From positions 186,001 through 250,000 of the forward strand of contig JADKJZ010000014.1 of assembly GCA_016720805.1 (NCBI GenBank): a stretch of DNA of 64,000 nucleotides, given 5' to 3'. Source of the stretch: Gemmatimonadota bacterium. Its GTDB lineage: Bacteria > Gemmatimonadota > Gemmatimonadetes > Gemmatimonadales > GWC2-71-9. Both the position numbers and the translations under genes were made by a program. Below, piece by piece: positions 34,391-44,965 of this stretch (the first letter of the stretch is position 1; every line of letters begins with the position of its first letter). The notes under the pieces are model-generated. The model ran no database searches. It saw nothing but the letters and a program-made list of their open reading frames with translations, and had not been told where the DNA came from.

Positions 34391-34704
34391 CCGAGTTCAC
34401 CCTCGGGGGCTACATGGCCGCGCACGATCGCGCGGCGGCGTTCGCCGGCAGCGACGAACGCGCCTATTCGGTGGCCCTCTGGGTGGACGACGACCCCGAT
34501 GCACGCGGCCGCTTTGGTGGCGCCCTGCTCTTCGTCCGCTGGGCACCCGGTGGCGACGCCCCCGACGGCCACCTCGAGTCCGACTACCTCGTCTGGGGCG
34601 AAACCCCCGACGATGCCCGCACCAGGCTCGGTGCCCTCTCCCTGTATGATGTGAAGGCCACCCTCGACGAACTCATCGCCGCCGGCCGACCGGAGGAATT
34701 TTGA
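34387..34704 (+). CDS. Hypothetical protein between PRODH and RsgA
   Basis: The 105-residue product begins VTEFTLGGYMAAHDRAAAF and contains AYSVALWVDDDPDARGRFGGALLF. It is acidic and Gly/Ala-rich, with no signal peptide or membrane helix. I do not recognise a family. It overlaps both neighbours by 4 nt (GTG start within the PRODH stop region; stop at the TTG start of rsgA), so it is a real operon member. Confidence 0.75.
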   Translation: MTEFTLGGYMAAHDRAAAFAGSDERAYSVALWVDDDPDARGRFGGALLFVRWAPGGDAPDGHLESDYLVWGETPDDARTRLGALSLYDVKATLDELIAAGRPEEF

Positions 34705-35609
34705 GCGCGCCAGTCGGCACCGTCCTCGCCCGGGAAGGTGGCAGCTATCGGCTCCTCCTCGATGGTCGCGAATATGTCGCCATCCTCCGCGGCAAGGCGA
34801 AGCGTGCGGAGGACCGCGCGATCGCCGGTGACACCGTCACCATCGATCCGACCACCCTCAATGAAGAGACCCTCGCGATCACCGGGGTCGAGCCGCGGCG
34901 CTCGTTGCTCGCGCGCCGAGTGCCGGACGGACGCGGGACGCGACCGGTGGCGGCGAACGTCGATCAGGTGGTCGTGGTCATCGCTGCAGCCGACCCCGAT
35001 CCGATTCCGCAGTTGATGGATCGACTGCTGGTCGTGGCCGAGGCCAATGAGATCCCCTGCTGGGTCGTCGTCAACAAGACCGACCTCGGATCGGCCGCCC
35101 CGATCGAGGCCCACCTTCGGGCGTCGGGGTATCGCGTGTTGCCCACGGCGGCGCGAGCGGGGGAAGGGGTCGAGGAACTGCGCGCGGCGCTCTTCGGACG
35201 GACGTCGGTCCTCACCGGGCCGAGCGGCGCGGGGAAGTCGTCGTTGCTGAATGCGCTGGAGCCCGGGCTCGGCCTGCGCGTCGGTGCCGTCTCGGCCAAG
35301 GTCGGTCGCGGCACCCACACCACCGTCACGGCCACGATGATCCCGATGGCCGGGGGCGGCTTCGTGGTCGACACGCCGGGCTTCAGTGAAGTGGGGGTCT
35401 GGGACCTGGCGCGCGGCGAACTCGACTCCTGCTTTCCGGAGTTCCGCGAGTACGTCGGCAGCTGCAAATACGGCGACTGCCTCCACCGCATCGAACCCGG
35501 CTGCGCCATCCGTGCCGCCGTGGCGCGCGGCGACATTCCTGCCGCCCGCCACGATTCCTACCTCGCCATTCTCGCCGAACTCGAGGCACTCCCCGAGTCC
35601 TGGGAGTAG
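34701..35609 (+). CDS. rsgA: Small ribosomal subunit biogenesis GTPase RsgA
   Basis: The 302-residue protein has an N-terminal OB-like domain, the circularly permuted GTPase domain and a C-terminal zinc-binding end. Recognisable motifs are NKTDLG, TGPSGAGKSSLLNAL (P-loop), DTPGFSEVGVW and a Cys/His cluster in GSCKYGDCLHRIEPGCAIR. It helps mature the 30S subunit. The TTG start at 34701 is fixed by GGAGGA 3-4 nt upstream and by the 4-nt overlap. Confidence 0.95.
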   Translation: MSAPVGTVLAREGGSYRLLLDGREYVAILRGKAKRAEDRAIAGDTVTIDPTTLNEETLAITGVEPRRSLLARRVPDGRGTRPVAANVDQVVVVIAAADPDPIPQLMDRLLVVAEANEIPCWVVVNKTDLGSAAPIEAHLRASGYRVLPTAARAGEGVEELRAALFGRTSVLTGPSGAGKSSLLNALEPGLGLRVGAVSAKVGRGTHTTVTATMIPMAGGGFVVDTPGFSEVGVWDLARGELDSCFPEFREYVGSCKYGDCLHRIEPGCAIRAAVARGDIPAARHDSYLAILAELEALPESWE

Positions 35610-35612
35610 CAG

Positions 35613-36944
35613 CTACTTCGGCGCGAGGGCCGCGCCGCGGCGGCAGTCCGCCACCCCATCGAGTCCCGCCTCCGAACAGAGCGCCTCGCGCTTCGGGACG
35701 TCGGTCGGGAAGAGCACCACGATCTGCTCCCCCACCGCCACGAAGCACTGCGTCCGGTTCTTCCCGGGCGGCACGTCCTTGCAGAAGGCGATGCCATCTG
35801 CCGGCCTCGCCGTCACATCGATGTAGTTCTTCACCACACCGACGAAGCAGTACGGCTGGTAGGCCGGGTCACCATTGGTGCAGTAGGCGATCGCCTTGGA
35901 GTTCTTCTGCACCGCCATCCCGCTCGCGTTGGTGCCCAGACTTTGATAACAGTAGGAACGCCACTGACTGCCGACCTTGTCGCACGCGGCGGTGGCGAGC
36001 CCGAATCGCCCGCCGGTGTTCGCCAGGATGATGCCGCCCTGCAGCTGATAGCAGGCGCTCCGGTACTTCGGCTCGGTCGCCGAGCAGGGATAGAGCGCGT
36101 CGGTGGAATCGCGCATCTTGAAGGTGATCGCGGCCACCGAAGGCGCATGCTTCATCCCCGGCATGTCCCCATGGGCGGAGTGGTCGACCTTGGCGTTCGC
36201 CTCGCTCGCCTTCTCAAGTGCGCGCACCGAAACGTGATGGTGGCCGCCACTCATCGACGCGATCGCGTTCTCCATGAAGGCCCCACCATAGCAGGCCTGC
36301 CGATCCCAACCGTTGGCCAGCCAATCACACCGCGTGAGCGCGGCGGGCAGCTCCCAGTTGAGCGCCATCTCGAAGCCGTGCCCGAGGCCGTGGACGCACT
36401 GGAAGCGGAGCCAGAGATCCTTCACGTCCGACGCGATCGCGTCGCAGATCGTCACCGCCTTGACCGAGTCGAGTGAGCCCTCGGCGGTCAGGTAGGACTG
36501 GATCACACCGTGGTAGCAGCCGGACTGGTAGAGGCCATTGCAGCCGCGGAAGACCTTCGCCACGTCATCACCGGGCTGCCATGCGCGGATCCCGATCACG
36601 TGCGTGTAGCCGTGGCCTTCGCGTTCGACATCCTCATGGCCCTTGCCGAGTTGCGCCAGCGCGCCCAGCGCCATGCCGGTGCGGCCATTGGCCGCCAGCC
36701 CGACGAAGAAGTCCTCCAGGCAGGTGCGGCGCACTTCGGTCGAGTCCGACTGGCACTGACGATGGGCGAGTGTCGCCAGGCCGGTGCTATCCCCGCGAGT
36801 CGCGAGGGTATCGATGGTGGCACTGAGCGCCGTCGGGCTGAGTGGCGGCTTCTGGGCCGCGCAGGCCGCACCGATCAGGCACGCGACCAGCGCCAGCATT
36901 GGGGTCCACACTGCTCGGCTCTCGCTTCTCGCTTCTCGCGTCAC
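35613..36944 (-). CDS. Cys-rich exported lipoprotein with repeated C-x-G/HG motifs
   Basis: The protein has about 443 residues from a GTG at 36944, or 428 from the ATG at 36899. The signal MLALVACLIGAAC is of lipoprotein type. The mature part repeats short blocks such as GCYHGVIQSYL, CVHGLGHGFEMAL, CYGGAFMEN, CYQLQGGIIL and CYQSLGTNASG. Each block has a Cys near His-Gly or Gly-Gly, about every 25-45 residues, which suggests a helical-repeat fold held by disulfides. I do not recognise the family. The gene ends only 3 nt from rsgA (convergent). Its N-terminal region overlaps a CGCTTCT heptamer run. Confidence 0.75.
   Translation of the reverse strand: MTREARSESRAVWTPMLALVACLIGAACAAQKPPLSPTALSATIDTLATRGDSTGLATLAHRQCQSDSTEVRRTCLEDFFVGLAANGRTGMALGALAQLGKGHEDVEREGHGYTHVIGIRAWQPGDDVAKVFRGCNGLYQSGCYHGVIQSYLTAEGSLDSVKAVTICDAIASDVKDLWLRFQCVHGLGHGFEMALNWELPAALTRCDWLANGWDRQACYGGAFMENAIASMSGGHHHVSVRALEKASEANAKVDHSAHGDMPGMKHAPSVAAITFKMRDSTDALYPCSATEPKYRSACYQLQGGIILANTGGRFGLATAACDKVGSQWRSYCYQSLGTNASGMAVQKNSKAIAYCTNGDPAYQPYCFVGVVKNYIDVTARPADGIAFCKDVPPGKNRTQCFVAVGEQIVVLFPTDVPKREALCSEAGLDGVADCRRGAALAPK
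36916..36943. repeat. Heptamer run (CGCTTCT type)
   Basis: Four 7-bp units, two of them identical CGCTTCT, occupy 36916-36943, over the end of the MazG-like gene and the 5' end of the lipoprotein gene. The same unit is seen at 26649. Confidence 0.65.
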
Positions 36945-37276
36945 GTTGCCTGCTCCTCGTTGGTCTTCTTTGTCCATCGATCGGCATCCCGCGTCTCCAC
37001 CTTCGCCATCATCGCGTCGAACGCCGCCTGCAGATCGATCCCCTCGCGGTTCGCCATGCAGATCAGCACGAAGAGGATGTCGGCCATCTCCATGCCAAGG
37101 TTGCCCTCCGCCTCCTCGGGCTTCTTGGTCTTCTGGCCGAAGCGGTGGTTCACCTCGCGCGCCAGCTCGCCCACCTCTTCGCTGAGGCGCGCCATGTTGG
37201 TCAGCGGATGGAAGTAGCCCTCCTCGAACTGGGCGATCCAGGCGTCGACGCGCCGTTGGGAGTCGGTCAGGGACAT
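36941..37276 (-). CDS. MazG-like nucleotide pyrophosphohydrolase
   Basis: The 111-residue protein is all-helical with the MazG/dUTPase-like signature: SEEVGELAREV (first acidic pair) and EMADILFVLICMANREGIDL (second acidic pair). It should hydrolyse a nucleoside triphosphate, with the Mg2+ bound by the paired Glu and Asp. The ATG at 37276 was chosen as the start of the family's helix; a longer upstream frame runs through repeats. Its stop overlaps the lipoprotein GTG (GTGA). Confidence 0.85.
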   Translation of the reverse strand: MSLTDSQRRVDAWIAQFEEGYFHPLTNMARLSEEVGELAREVNHRFGQKTKKPEEAEGNLGMEMADILFVLICMANREGIDLQAAFDAMMAKVETRDADRWTKKTNEEQAT

Positions 37277-37301
37277 GGATGGTGGGGGTGAGGGGAAGAC
37301 G

Positions 37302-37436
37302 GCGAACAGCGAACGGCGAACGGGGGGAAACGTACCCGCGGAAGGGGTGAGGCGAAACGCGTTGCGTCCCAACTCCCGTTCACCGGTCACTGGTCACTGG
37401 TCACTGGTCACCCCTCACCCCTCACCCCTCACCCCT
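37302..37436. repeat. Mixed heptamer arrays (GCGAACG; CACTGGT changing to CACCCCT)
   Basis: Left of the gap, three GCGAACG-type units lie at 37302-37322. To the right, eight contiguous 7-bp units run from 37381 to 37436: one CACCGGT, three CACTGGT, then four CACCCCT. The switch of unit sequence keeps the 7-bp phase exactly. The array sits between the divergent MazG-like gene and a small gene. Confidence 0.9.
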
Positions 37437-37488
37437 CACCTATACTTCCCCCGCCAAACCAACCCGCCGTCCCCAACGGAGACCCTTG

Positions 37489-37737
37489 ATGCGTTCTCGG
37501 GATCGAATTCTCAACAACCTCGAGCAGATCTACCGCGAGTCGTACGACTTCGCCAAGGGTGCCGAGGCGACCACCCGGATGGCCGACCTCGACAACGCCT
37601 ACATGCGCGACCAGCTGATGCTCGAGATCCTCCTCGACATCCGCGACCTCTTTGCCGTGACCCCGGCCGCCCCGACGACCTCCGGCCAGACCGCCCTGGA
37701 GAAACTGGCCGCGCTGAAACGGCTGGCGGGACGGTAG
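37489..37737 (+). CDS. Small conserved-looking protein of unknown function
   Basis: The 82-residue product begins MRSRDRILNNLEQIYRESYD and is helical and charged, with no signal peptide or membrane segment. The ATG at 37489 has GGAG upstream; a TTG directly before it is less likely. TATACTT at 37441-37447 could be the -10 box of this gene and of the following E1 gene. I do not recognise a family. Confidence 0.65.
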   Translation: MRSRDRILNNLEQIYRESYDFAKGAEATTRMADLDNAYMRDQLMLEILLDIRDLFAVTPAAPTTSGQTALEKLAALKRLAGR

Positions 37738-37807
37738 CGACCAGGCGGCGACCGCGAACGGGTCGCGGTTGCCGGCCGCCTTTCAGCAGCGACGATCTTT
37801 CCCCCCC

Positions 37808-39925
37808 ATGGCTACTCGAACCCCTGCCCGCTCGCGGTCCGCCACCAAGCTCGACAAGGCCGACCTGCTTGAGTTCTACCGGTTGATGCTCCTCTCCCGG
37901 CGGCTCGACGACAAGGAAATCCAGCTCAAGCGCCAGAATCGGATCTTCTTCCAGATCTCCGGCGCCGGGCACGAAGCGGTCCTGGTGGCGGCGGCGAAGG
38001 TGTTCCGCGCCGCCCACGACTGGTTCTACCTCTACTACCGCGACCGCGCCTTCTGCCTCGGCCTCGGCATGACCGCCACCGAGCAGCTCCTCTCGGCCGT
38101 CGCGGCCGCCGAGGACCCGAACTCCGGTGGCCGGCAGATGCCGTCGCACTGGGGGCACAAGGAGCTCAACATCGTCTCGACCTCCTCGCCGACCGGGACC
38201 CAGTTCCTGCAGGCGGTGGGCGCGGCCGAGACCTGGCTCCGCGCCTCCGCCGACGAGCGGCTGAGCGAGCTGACCCGCGGCGATGAGGTGGTCCTCTGCA
38301 CCACCGGCGACGGCACCACCAGCGAGGGTGAGTTCTGGGAAGCGATGAATTCCGCGTGCAACCTCAAGTTGCCGGTGGTCTTCCTGGTCGAGGACAACGG
38401 CTACGCGATCTCCGTCCCGGTCTCGGTGCAGACCGCCGGCGGGTCGATCTCGAAGCTCTTTGCCTCCTTCCCGAACCTCTTGATCGTCGAGGTCGACGGC
38501 TGCGATCCGGTGGCCTCCCATGAGGCGATGCAGAAGGCGCACGACTACTGCCGTCAGCGGAAGGGGCCGGCGCTCGTCCATGCCCACGTCATCCGCCCCT
38601 ACTCGCATTCGCTCTCGGACGATGAGGTCCACTACCGGACCACCGCCGAGCGTGAGGCTGATGCGCTCCGCGATCCAGTGGTCGTCTTCCCGCGGCAGCT
38701 GGTCGAACAGGGCGTGGCGACCGAAGCGGAATTGGCGCTGATTCAGCAGCAGATCGAGGAAGAGGTCACCATCGCGACCGACATCGCGCTGGCCGCGCCG
38801 CAGCCGGCGCTGAACACCATCTACGACTACGTCTACTCGCCCGACGTCGATCCGACGGCCGAACAGTTCGACACCGAAGACGATCCGCAGACCAGCGGCG
38901 ACCCCACCACGATGGTCGACCTCCTCAACAGCTGCCTCAAGGACGAGATGACCCGCGATCCGCGGATCCTCGTCTTCGGCGAGGACGTTGCCGATGCCTC
39001 GAAGCCCGAGGCCCTCGGGGACGTGAAGGGGAAGGGCGGTGTCTTCAAGGTGACCTGGGGGCTGCAGAAGCTCTTCGGCTCGGACCGCGTCTACAACTCA
39101 CCGCTCGCCGAGGCCAACATCGTCGGCCGCGCGATCGGCCTGGCCACGCGCGGGATGAAGCCGGTGGTCGAGATCCAGTTCTTCGACTACATCTGGCCCG
39201 CCTACATGCAGATCCGCGACGAACTCGCGCTGATGCGCTGGCGCTCCAACAACGCCTTCGCCTCGCCGGTCGTGATCCGCGTGACGTACGGCGGCTACCT
39301 CAAGGGTGGCGCGGTGTACCACTCGCAGACCGGCGCGGCGATCTTCACCGGCGTCCCCGGCCTCCGTGTGATCTGCCCGAGCACCGCGCTCGATGCCAAC
39401 GGACTCCTCCGGACGGCGATCCGTTGCGAAGACCCGGTGCTCTTCCTCGAGCACAAGCACCTCTACCGGCAGGCCTACAACAAGGGCGCCTACCCGGGCC
39501 CGAACTTCATGATTCCGTTCGGCAAGGCGAACGTGGTCAAGGAAGGCAGCGACGCCACGCTGATCACCTACGGCGCCGTGGTCCAGCGCGCCGTGCAGGC
39601 CGCCAAGGACCTCGAGGAGGCCACCGGGCAGCGCGTCGAGGTGATCGACCTCCGCTCGCTCAATCCGGTCGACTGGGACACCATCGCCGCCTCGGTCAAG
39701 AAGACCTCGCGCGTGATCGTCGCCTACGAGGATTCGCTCTCGTGGGGCTATGGCTCGGAGATCGCCGCGAAGATCGCCGACGAGATGTTCGAATGGCTCG
39801 ATGCCCCGGTCCGCCGCGTCGCCGCGACCGACACCTTCGTCGCCTACGCGCCGGAGCTGGAAGACGTGATCCTGCCGCAGGTGGAGAGCTTGGGGAAGGC
39901 GATGCGGGAGATTCTGGCTTATTGA
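37808..39925 (+). CDS. Fused alpha/beta 2-oxoacid dehydrogenase E1 (branched-chain/pyruvate type)
   Basis: The 705-residue protein joins an E1 alpha half (LMLLSRRLDDKEIQLKRQN, FYLYYRDRAF, ThDP site GDGTTSEGEFWEAMN and EDNGYAISVP) to an E1 beta half (LVFGEDVADA, VYNSPLAEANIVGRAIG, YGGYLKGGAVYHSQ). Such fusions are known for branched-chain 2-oxoacid or acetoin/pyruvate-type dehydrogenases. The substrate cannot be fixed from the motifs alone. E2 and E3 genes are not adjacent. The ATG at 37808 was chosen at the first ATG of the conserved frame. A heptamer palindrome follows the stop. Confidence 0.92.
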   Translation: MATRTPARSRSATKLDKADLLEFYRLMLLSRRLDDKEIQLKRQNRIFFQISGAGHEAVLVAAAKVFRAAHDWFYLYYRDRAFCLGLGMTATEQLLSAVAAAEDPNSGGRQMPSHWGHKELNIVSTSSPTGTQFLQAVGAAETWLRASADERLSELTRGDEVVLCTTGDGTTSEGEFWEAMNSACNLKLPVVFLVEDNGYAISVPVSVQTAGGSISKLFASFPNLLIVEVDGCDPVASHEAMQKAHDYCRQRKGPALVHAHVIRPYSHSLSDDEVHYRTTAEREADALRDPVVVFPRQLVEQGVATEAELALIQQQIEEEVTIATDIALAAPQPALNTIYDYVYSPDVDPTAEQFDTEDDPQTSGDPTTMVDLLNSCLKDEMTRDPRILVFGEDVADASKPEALGDVKGKGGVFKVTWGLQKLFGSDRVYNSPLAEANIVGRAIGLATRGMKPVVEIQFFDYIWPAYMQIRDELALMRWRSNNAFASPVVIRVTYGGYLKGGAVYHSQTGAAIFTGVPGLRVICPSTALDANGLLRTAIRCEDPVLFLEHKHLYRQAYNKGAYPGPNFMIPFGKANVVKEGSDATLITYGAVVQRAVQAAKDLEEATGQRVEVIDLRSLNPVDWDTIAASVKKTSRVIVAYEDSLSWGYGSEIAAKIADEMFEWLDAPVRRVAATDTFVAYAPELEDVILPQVESLGKAMREILAY

Positions 39926-39926
39926 G

Positions 39927-40064
39927 GTCGTTAGTCGTTAGTCGTTAGTCGTTAGAAGTGGCATCATAAAGAGGCCGGCCTCCCAGTTGGGAAGCCGGCC
40001 TCTGTCTCTAACGACCAACGCCTAACGACTAACGACTAACGACTAACGACTAACGACTAACGAC
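39927..40064. repeat. Paired heptamer palindrome (4 x GTCGTTA ... 8 x TAACGAC-type)
   Basis: Four GTCGTTA units (39927-39954) face eight TAACGAC-type units (40009-40064, one variant CAACGCC). The unit is the same as at 14421-14555. The element separates convergent E1 and kinase genes and supplies the stop of the kinase gene (TAG read on the minus strand at 40064-40066). Confidence 0.95.
39970..40003. terminator. Strong hairpin inside the heptamer palindrome
   Basis: AGAGGCCGGCCTCCCA (39970-39985) pairs with TGGGAAGCCGGCCTCT (39988-40003) with one mismatch and a 2-nt loop. It works on both strands and should end both convergent transcripts. Confidence 0.75.
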
Positions 40065-42040
40065 TACAACCCCTTCACCTCCGCCGCCGCGCTGATCGCA
40101 TCGTCGATATCCCGCGTGATCGCGCGCGCCTGCTGGGTCGCCTGCGCCAGGTGGTCGCTCATCGCGCCGACGCCGCGCTCCTTGATGCGCAGCAACTCGA
40201 GCCGAAGCCCCTGCATCATCAGCACGCTGCTCTCCAGCTTGTCGGTGATCTCGGTGCGCCGGTTCTGCAGGTCGAGGCATGCCTTCAACTGGCGGTCGAG
40301 CATCGCCTGCTGCCGGTCGCGCTCCTCGCTTTCCGGTCGCGACTTGATCTCGGCGAGCCGTGCCTCGATGGTCACGACATCCTGCACGCCGACCCGATCC
40401 ATGTCGTTGAGGGTGCGCGCCAACTGCCCGGCGCGGTCATGGAGCCCATCGATGGTCTGGATCATCTCGGGGAACATCGAGCGGTCGGTGTCGGTCAGCG
40501 AGCCCCACAGCGAGATGATCGCGCTGCGGTCGCCATAGACCTGCTGCATCTTCGGCAGCCACGGCCCATACTCCTCGGCCTTCGGCGCCGCGACCTGCCG
40601 GATCCCCTTGAGCGCCTTCGCCTGGCTCGCCGGAATGGCATCGGGGGCGTCGGGACGATTGAGCACGTCGCGCCAGGAATACCCCGCCTGCCACAGCTCG
40701 GAGTAACGCTTGAAGAGGCCGATCGACATCCCGCCGGCGACGAAGAGGAACCACGGCCCATCGAGGCCGGTCGCCACGTTGATCATGAAGCAGCCACCGA
40801 CCACCGCGGCGAACTTGGCGAACTCCGCCCGCGCCTGGCGCACCAGCTTCGGCTCGCCCGTTTCGGGAAGCGCCGGCTCGTTGTTCTTGAGTCCGCGGCG
40901 CACCGCGCGCCCCTGCTCACGCGCCACCCGCCCGGCGTCGCGGAGACCGCCGACATCGCGCGCGGTCGGGCGGCCGGGGAGGTTGTTCCGATTGCCGGCC
41001 GCGTCGCCCAGCGGTGCCCGGGTCGGCCGCGCCGTCCCCCGGTCGCCAAGCGGGGGACGCGCCAGCGGGCGCGGCGACGGGCGGGTCGGATTCCCGGCGC
41101 GGTTGGGCGAGGCGGTCCGGTTCGGCGCCGCGGCACGCTCGGCCGCGCGCATGCCGAGGCCGGTCGGCCGATAGCCCGCCACCGAGCGGCTCTCCAGCGC
41201 CCGACGCAGCGCCTCGGCCGAGGCCCAGCGGTTCTCCGGGTCCTTCTCGAGGCAACGGGCCACGGCCAACGAGAGGTCCTCCGGGATGTCCGGATACTTC
41301 TCGTGCAGCAGCGGCGCGACCTCGGTGATGTGCTTCATCAGGATGCCAGCCACCGTCGGGGCGTTGAACGGCAACTCCCCCGACAACATCTGATAGGCGA
41401 CGACGCCGACCGAATAGAGGTCGCTCCGGCCGTCGATCTCTCGCTCGCCGGCGGCCTGCTCGGGGCTCATGTACGACGGTGTGCCGATGGCCATCCCCGC
41501 GGAGGTCAGCGTGGCGCTGCTGGTCGACGACATCGCCTTGGCAATGCCGAAGTCCGTCACCATCACGCGGCCGCGGGTCCCTTCGAGCAGGATGTTGTCC
41601 GGCTTGATGTCGCGATGGATGATCGACAGCGCGTGTGCGGCCGAGAGTGCGTCGGCCGTCTCACGCATGATCCGGCGCGTCTCCTCGGCAGGGACGCGTC
41701 CACGCCGACGGATGCGGGCCGCGAGCGACTCGCCCTCGATCAGTCCCATCACGAAATAGACGATGCCCTTCCCCTGGCCGACGTCGTGGATGGGGACGAT
41801 GTGCGGATGGGCCAGCTTGGCGGCCGTCTGCGCCTCGCGCGTGAACCGCTCGCGGATCTCGCTCGAGAACGCCAGCTCCGGCGGGAGCGCCTTGATCGCC
41901 ACCCGTCGTTGCAGTCGTTCGTCCCGCGCACGGTACACCACCCCCATGCCGCCGCGACCGATCTCTCCCTCGATCGTATAGGCATCGCCGAGCGCCTCCT
42001 TCAGGAGGGCCGGCAGAGGATGCGGTGTGGGATCGGTCAT
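40064..42040 (-). CDS. Ser/Thr protein kinase with 2TM-like and coiled-coil C-terminus
   Basis: The 658-residue protein has a complete Hanks-type kinase domain: GRGGMGVVY, Lys50 in RRVAIK, HRDIKPDNILL (142-152), DFG (163-165), TPSYMSPEQ and DLYSVGVVAYQMLSG. A Pro/Arg-rich linker follows, then a two-helix segment (AAVVGGCFMINVATG and PWFLFVAGGMSIG, in the 2TM-domain style), then a charged coiled-coil end. It probably phosphorylates proteins at or near the membrane. The lon gene is divergent, sharing a 303-nt promoter region. Kinases with this tail are frequent in Gemmatimonadota. Confidence 0.92.
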   Translation of the reverse strand: MTDPTPHPLPALLKEALGDAYTIEGEIGRGGMGVVYRARDERLQRRVAIKALPPELAFSSEIRERFTREAQTAAKLAHPHIVPIHDVGQGKGIVYFVMGLIEGESLAARIRRRGRVPAEETRRIMRETADALSAAHALSIIHRDIKPDNILLEGTRGRVMVTDFGIAKAMSSTSSATLTSAGMAIGTPSYMSPEQAAGEREIDGRSDLYSVGVVAYQMLSGELPFNAPTVAGILMKHITEVAPLLHEKYPDIPEDLSLAVARCLEKDPENRWASAEALRRALESRSVAGYRPTGLGMRAAERAAAPNRTASPNRAGNPTRPSPRPLARPPLGDRGTARPTRAPLGDAAGNRNNLPGRPTARDVGGLRDAGRVAREQGRAVRRGLKNNEPALPETGEPKLVRQARAEFAKFAAVVGGCFMINVATGLDGPWFLFVAGGMSIGLFKRYSELWQAGYSWRDVLNRPDAPDAIPASQAKALKGIRQVAAPKAEEYGPWLPKMQQVYGDRSAIISLWGSLTDTDRSMFPEMIQTIDGLHDRAGQLARTLNDMDRVGVQDVVTIEARLAEIKSRPESEERDRQQAMLDRQLKACLDLQNRRTEITDKLESSVLMMQGLRLELLRIKERGVGAMSDHLAQATQQARAITRDIDDAISAAAEVKGL

Positions 42041-42343
42041 TCAGGATCCGGGCGGCGGGACAATGACAGTCGCGATACGGGACGCTAACCCCGGAATTTG
42101 TACCGAGATGCACCTGCGAGCAACGTGCCGAGCCGCACCTGCCGTCGCGACAGGAAGTGAAGTTTCCTCCCTGAAACGTTTGTGCCCCTCTGGCGGACCC
42201 CTCCGGGACCCATCGGCCAGCTCGGCAGGTATCTTGGGAGCAGGGCTGGCACGGCGGATGCCCCTTGCCTCCCCATCGCGCCGTGGACCGGTGCACCGCC
42301 CCCCTGCGGTCCCGTCCAGGCGCTGTGTCTCAAGGAGAACCTC
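42041..42343. promoter_or_regulatory. Divergent intergenic region between the kinase gene and lon
   Basis: This 303-nt stretch has no convincing gene. It holds a TATCTT candidate -10 box for lon at 42230-42235, about 109 nt upstream of its GTG. No CIRCE, HAIR or clear sigma-32 site was found. Several AT-richer points, such as GGAATTTGTACC near 42090, may serve the leftward kinase gene. Confidence 0.5.
42230..42235 (+). promoter_or_regulatory. Candidate -10 box (TATCTT) for lon
   Basis: GGTATCTTGGG contains the same TATCTT core as the sites before tkt and kgd. The spacing to the start codon implies a leader of about 100 nt. Confidence 0.3.
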
Positions 42344-44850
<2,507 letters not shown>

Positions 44851-44851
<1 letters not shown>

Positions 44852-44962
44852 TCGTTAGTCGTTAGTCGTTGGTCGTTAGGCACCTACTCGAAAGGCCGGT
44901 CTCCTTGCATGGAGGCCGGCCTTTCTCTAACGCCTAACGCCTAACGCCTAACGACCAACGAC
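44851..44962. repeat. Paired heptamer palindrome (4 x GTCGTTA-type ... 5 x TAACGCC/TAACGAC)
   Basis: Four units (GTCGTTA, GTCGTTA, GTCGTTG, GTCGTTA) at 44851-44878 face five units at 44928-44962 (three TAACGCC, one TAACGAC, one CAACGAC). It is the third member of this element family in the window and lies between convergent lon and the diguanylate cyclase gene. Confidence 0.95.
44891..44924. terminator. Hairpin inside the heptamer palindrome
   Basis: AAAGGCCGGTCTCC (44891-44904) pairs with GGAGGCCGGCCTTT (44911-44924) with a single G-T wobble and a 6-nt loop. The core resembles that of 39970-40003 in its AGGCCGGCC centre but is not identical. Confidence 0.7.
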
Positions 44963-44965
44963 CCT

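Noticed and set aside
42041..42343. Sigma-32 heat-shock promoter or CIRCE/HAIR site before lon
   Set aside because: A CCTGAAAC stretch is present, but no CCCCAT-type -10 lies at the right spacing and no CIRCE or HAIR inverted repeat was found.
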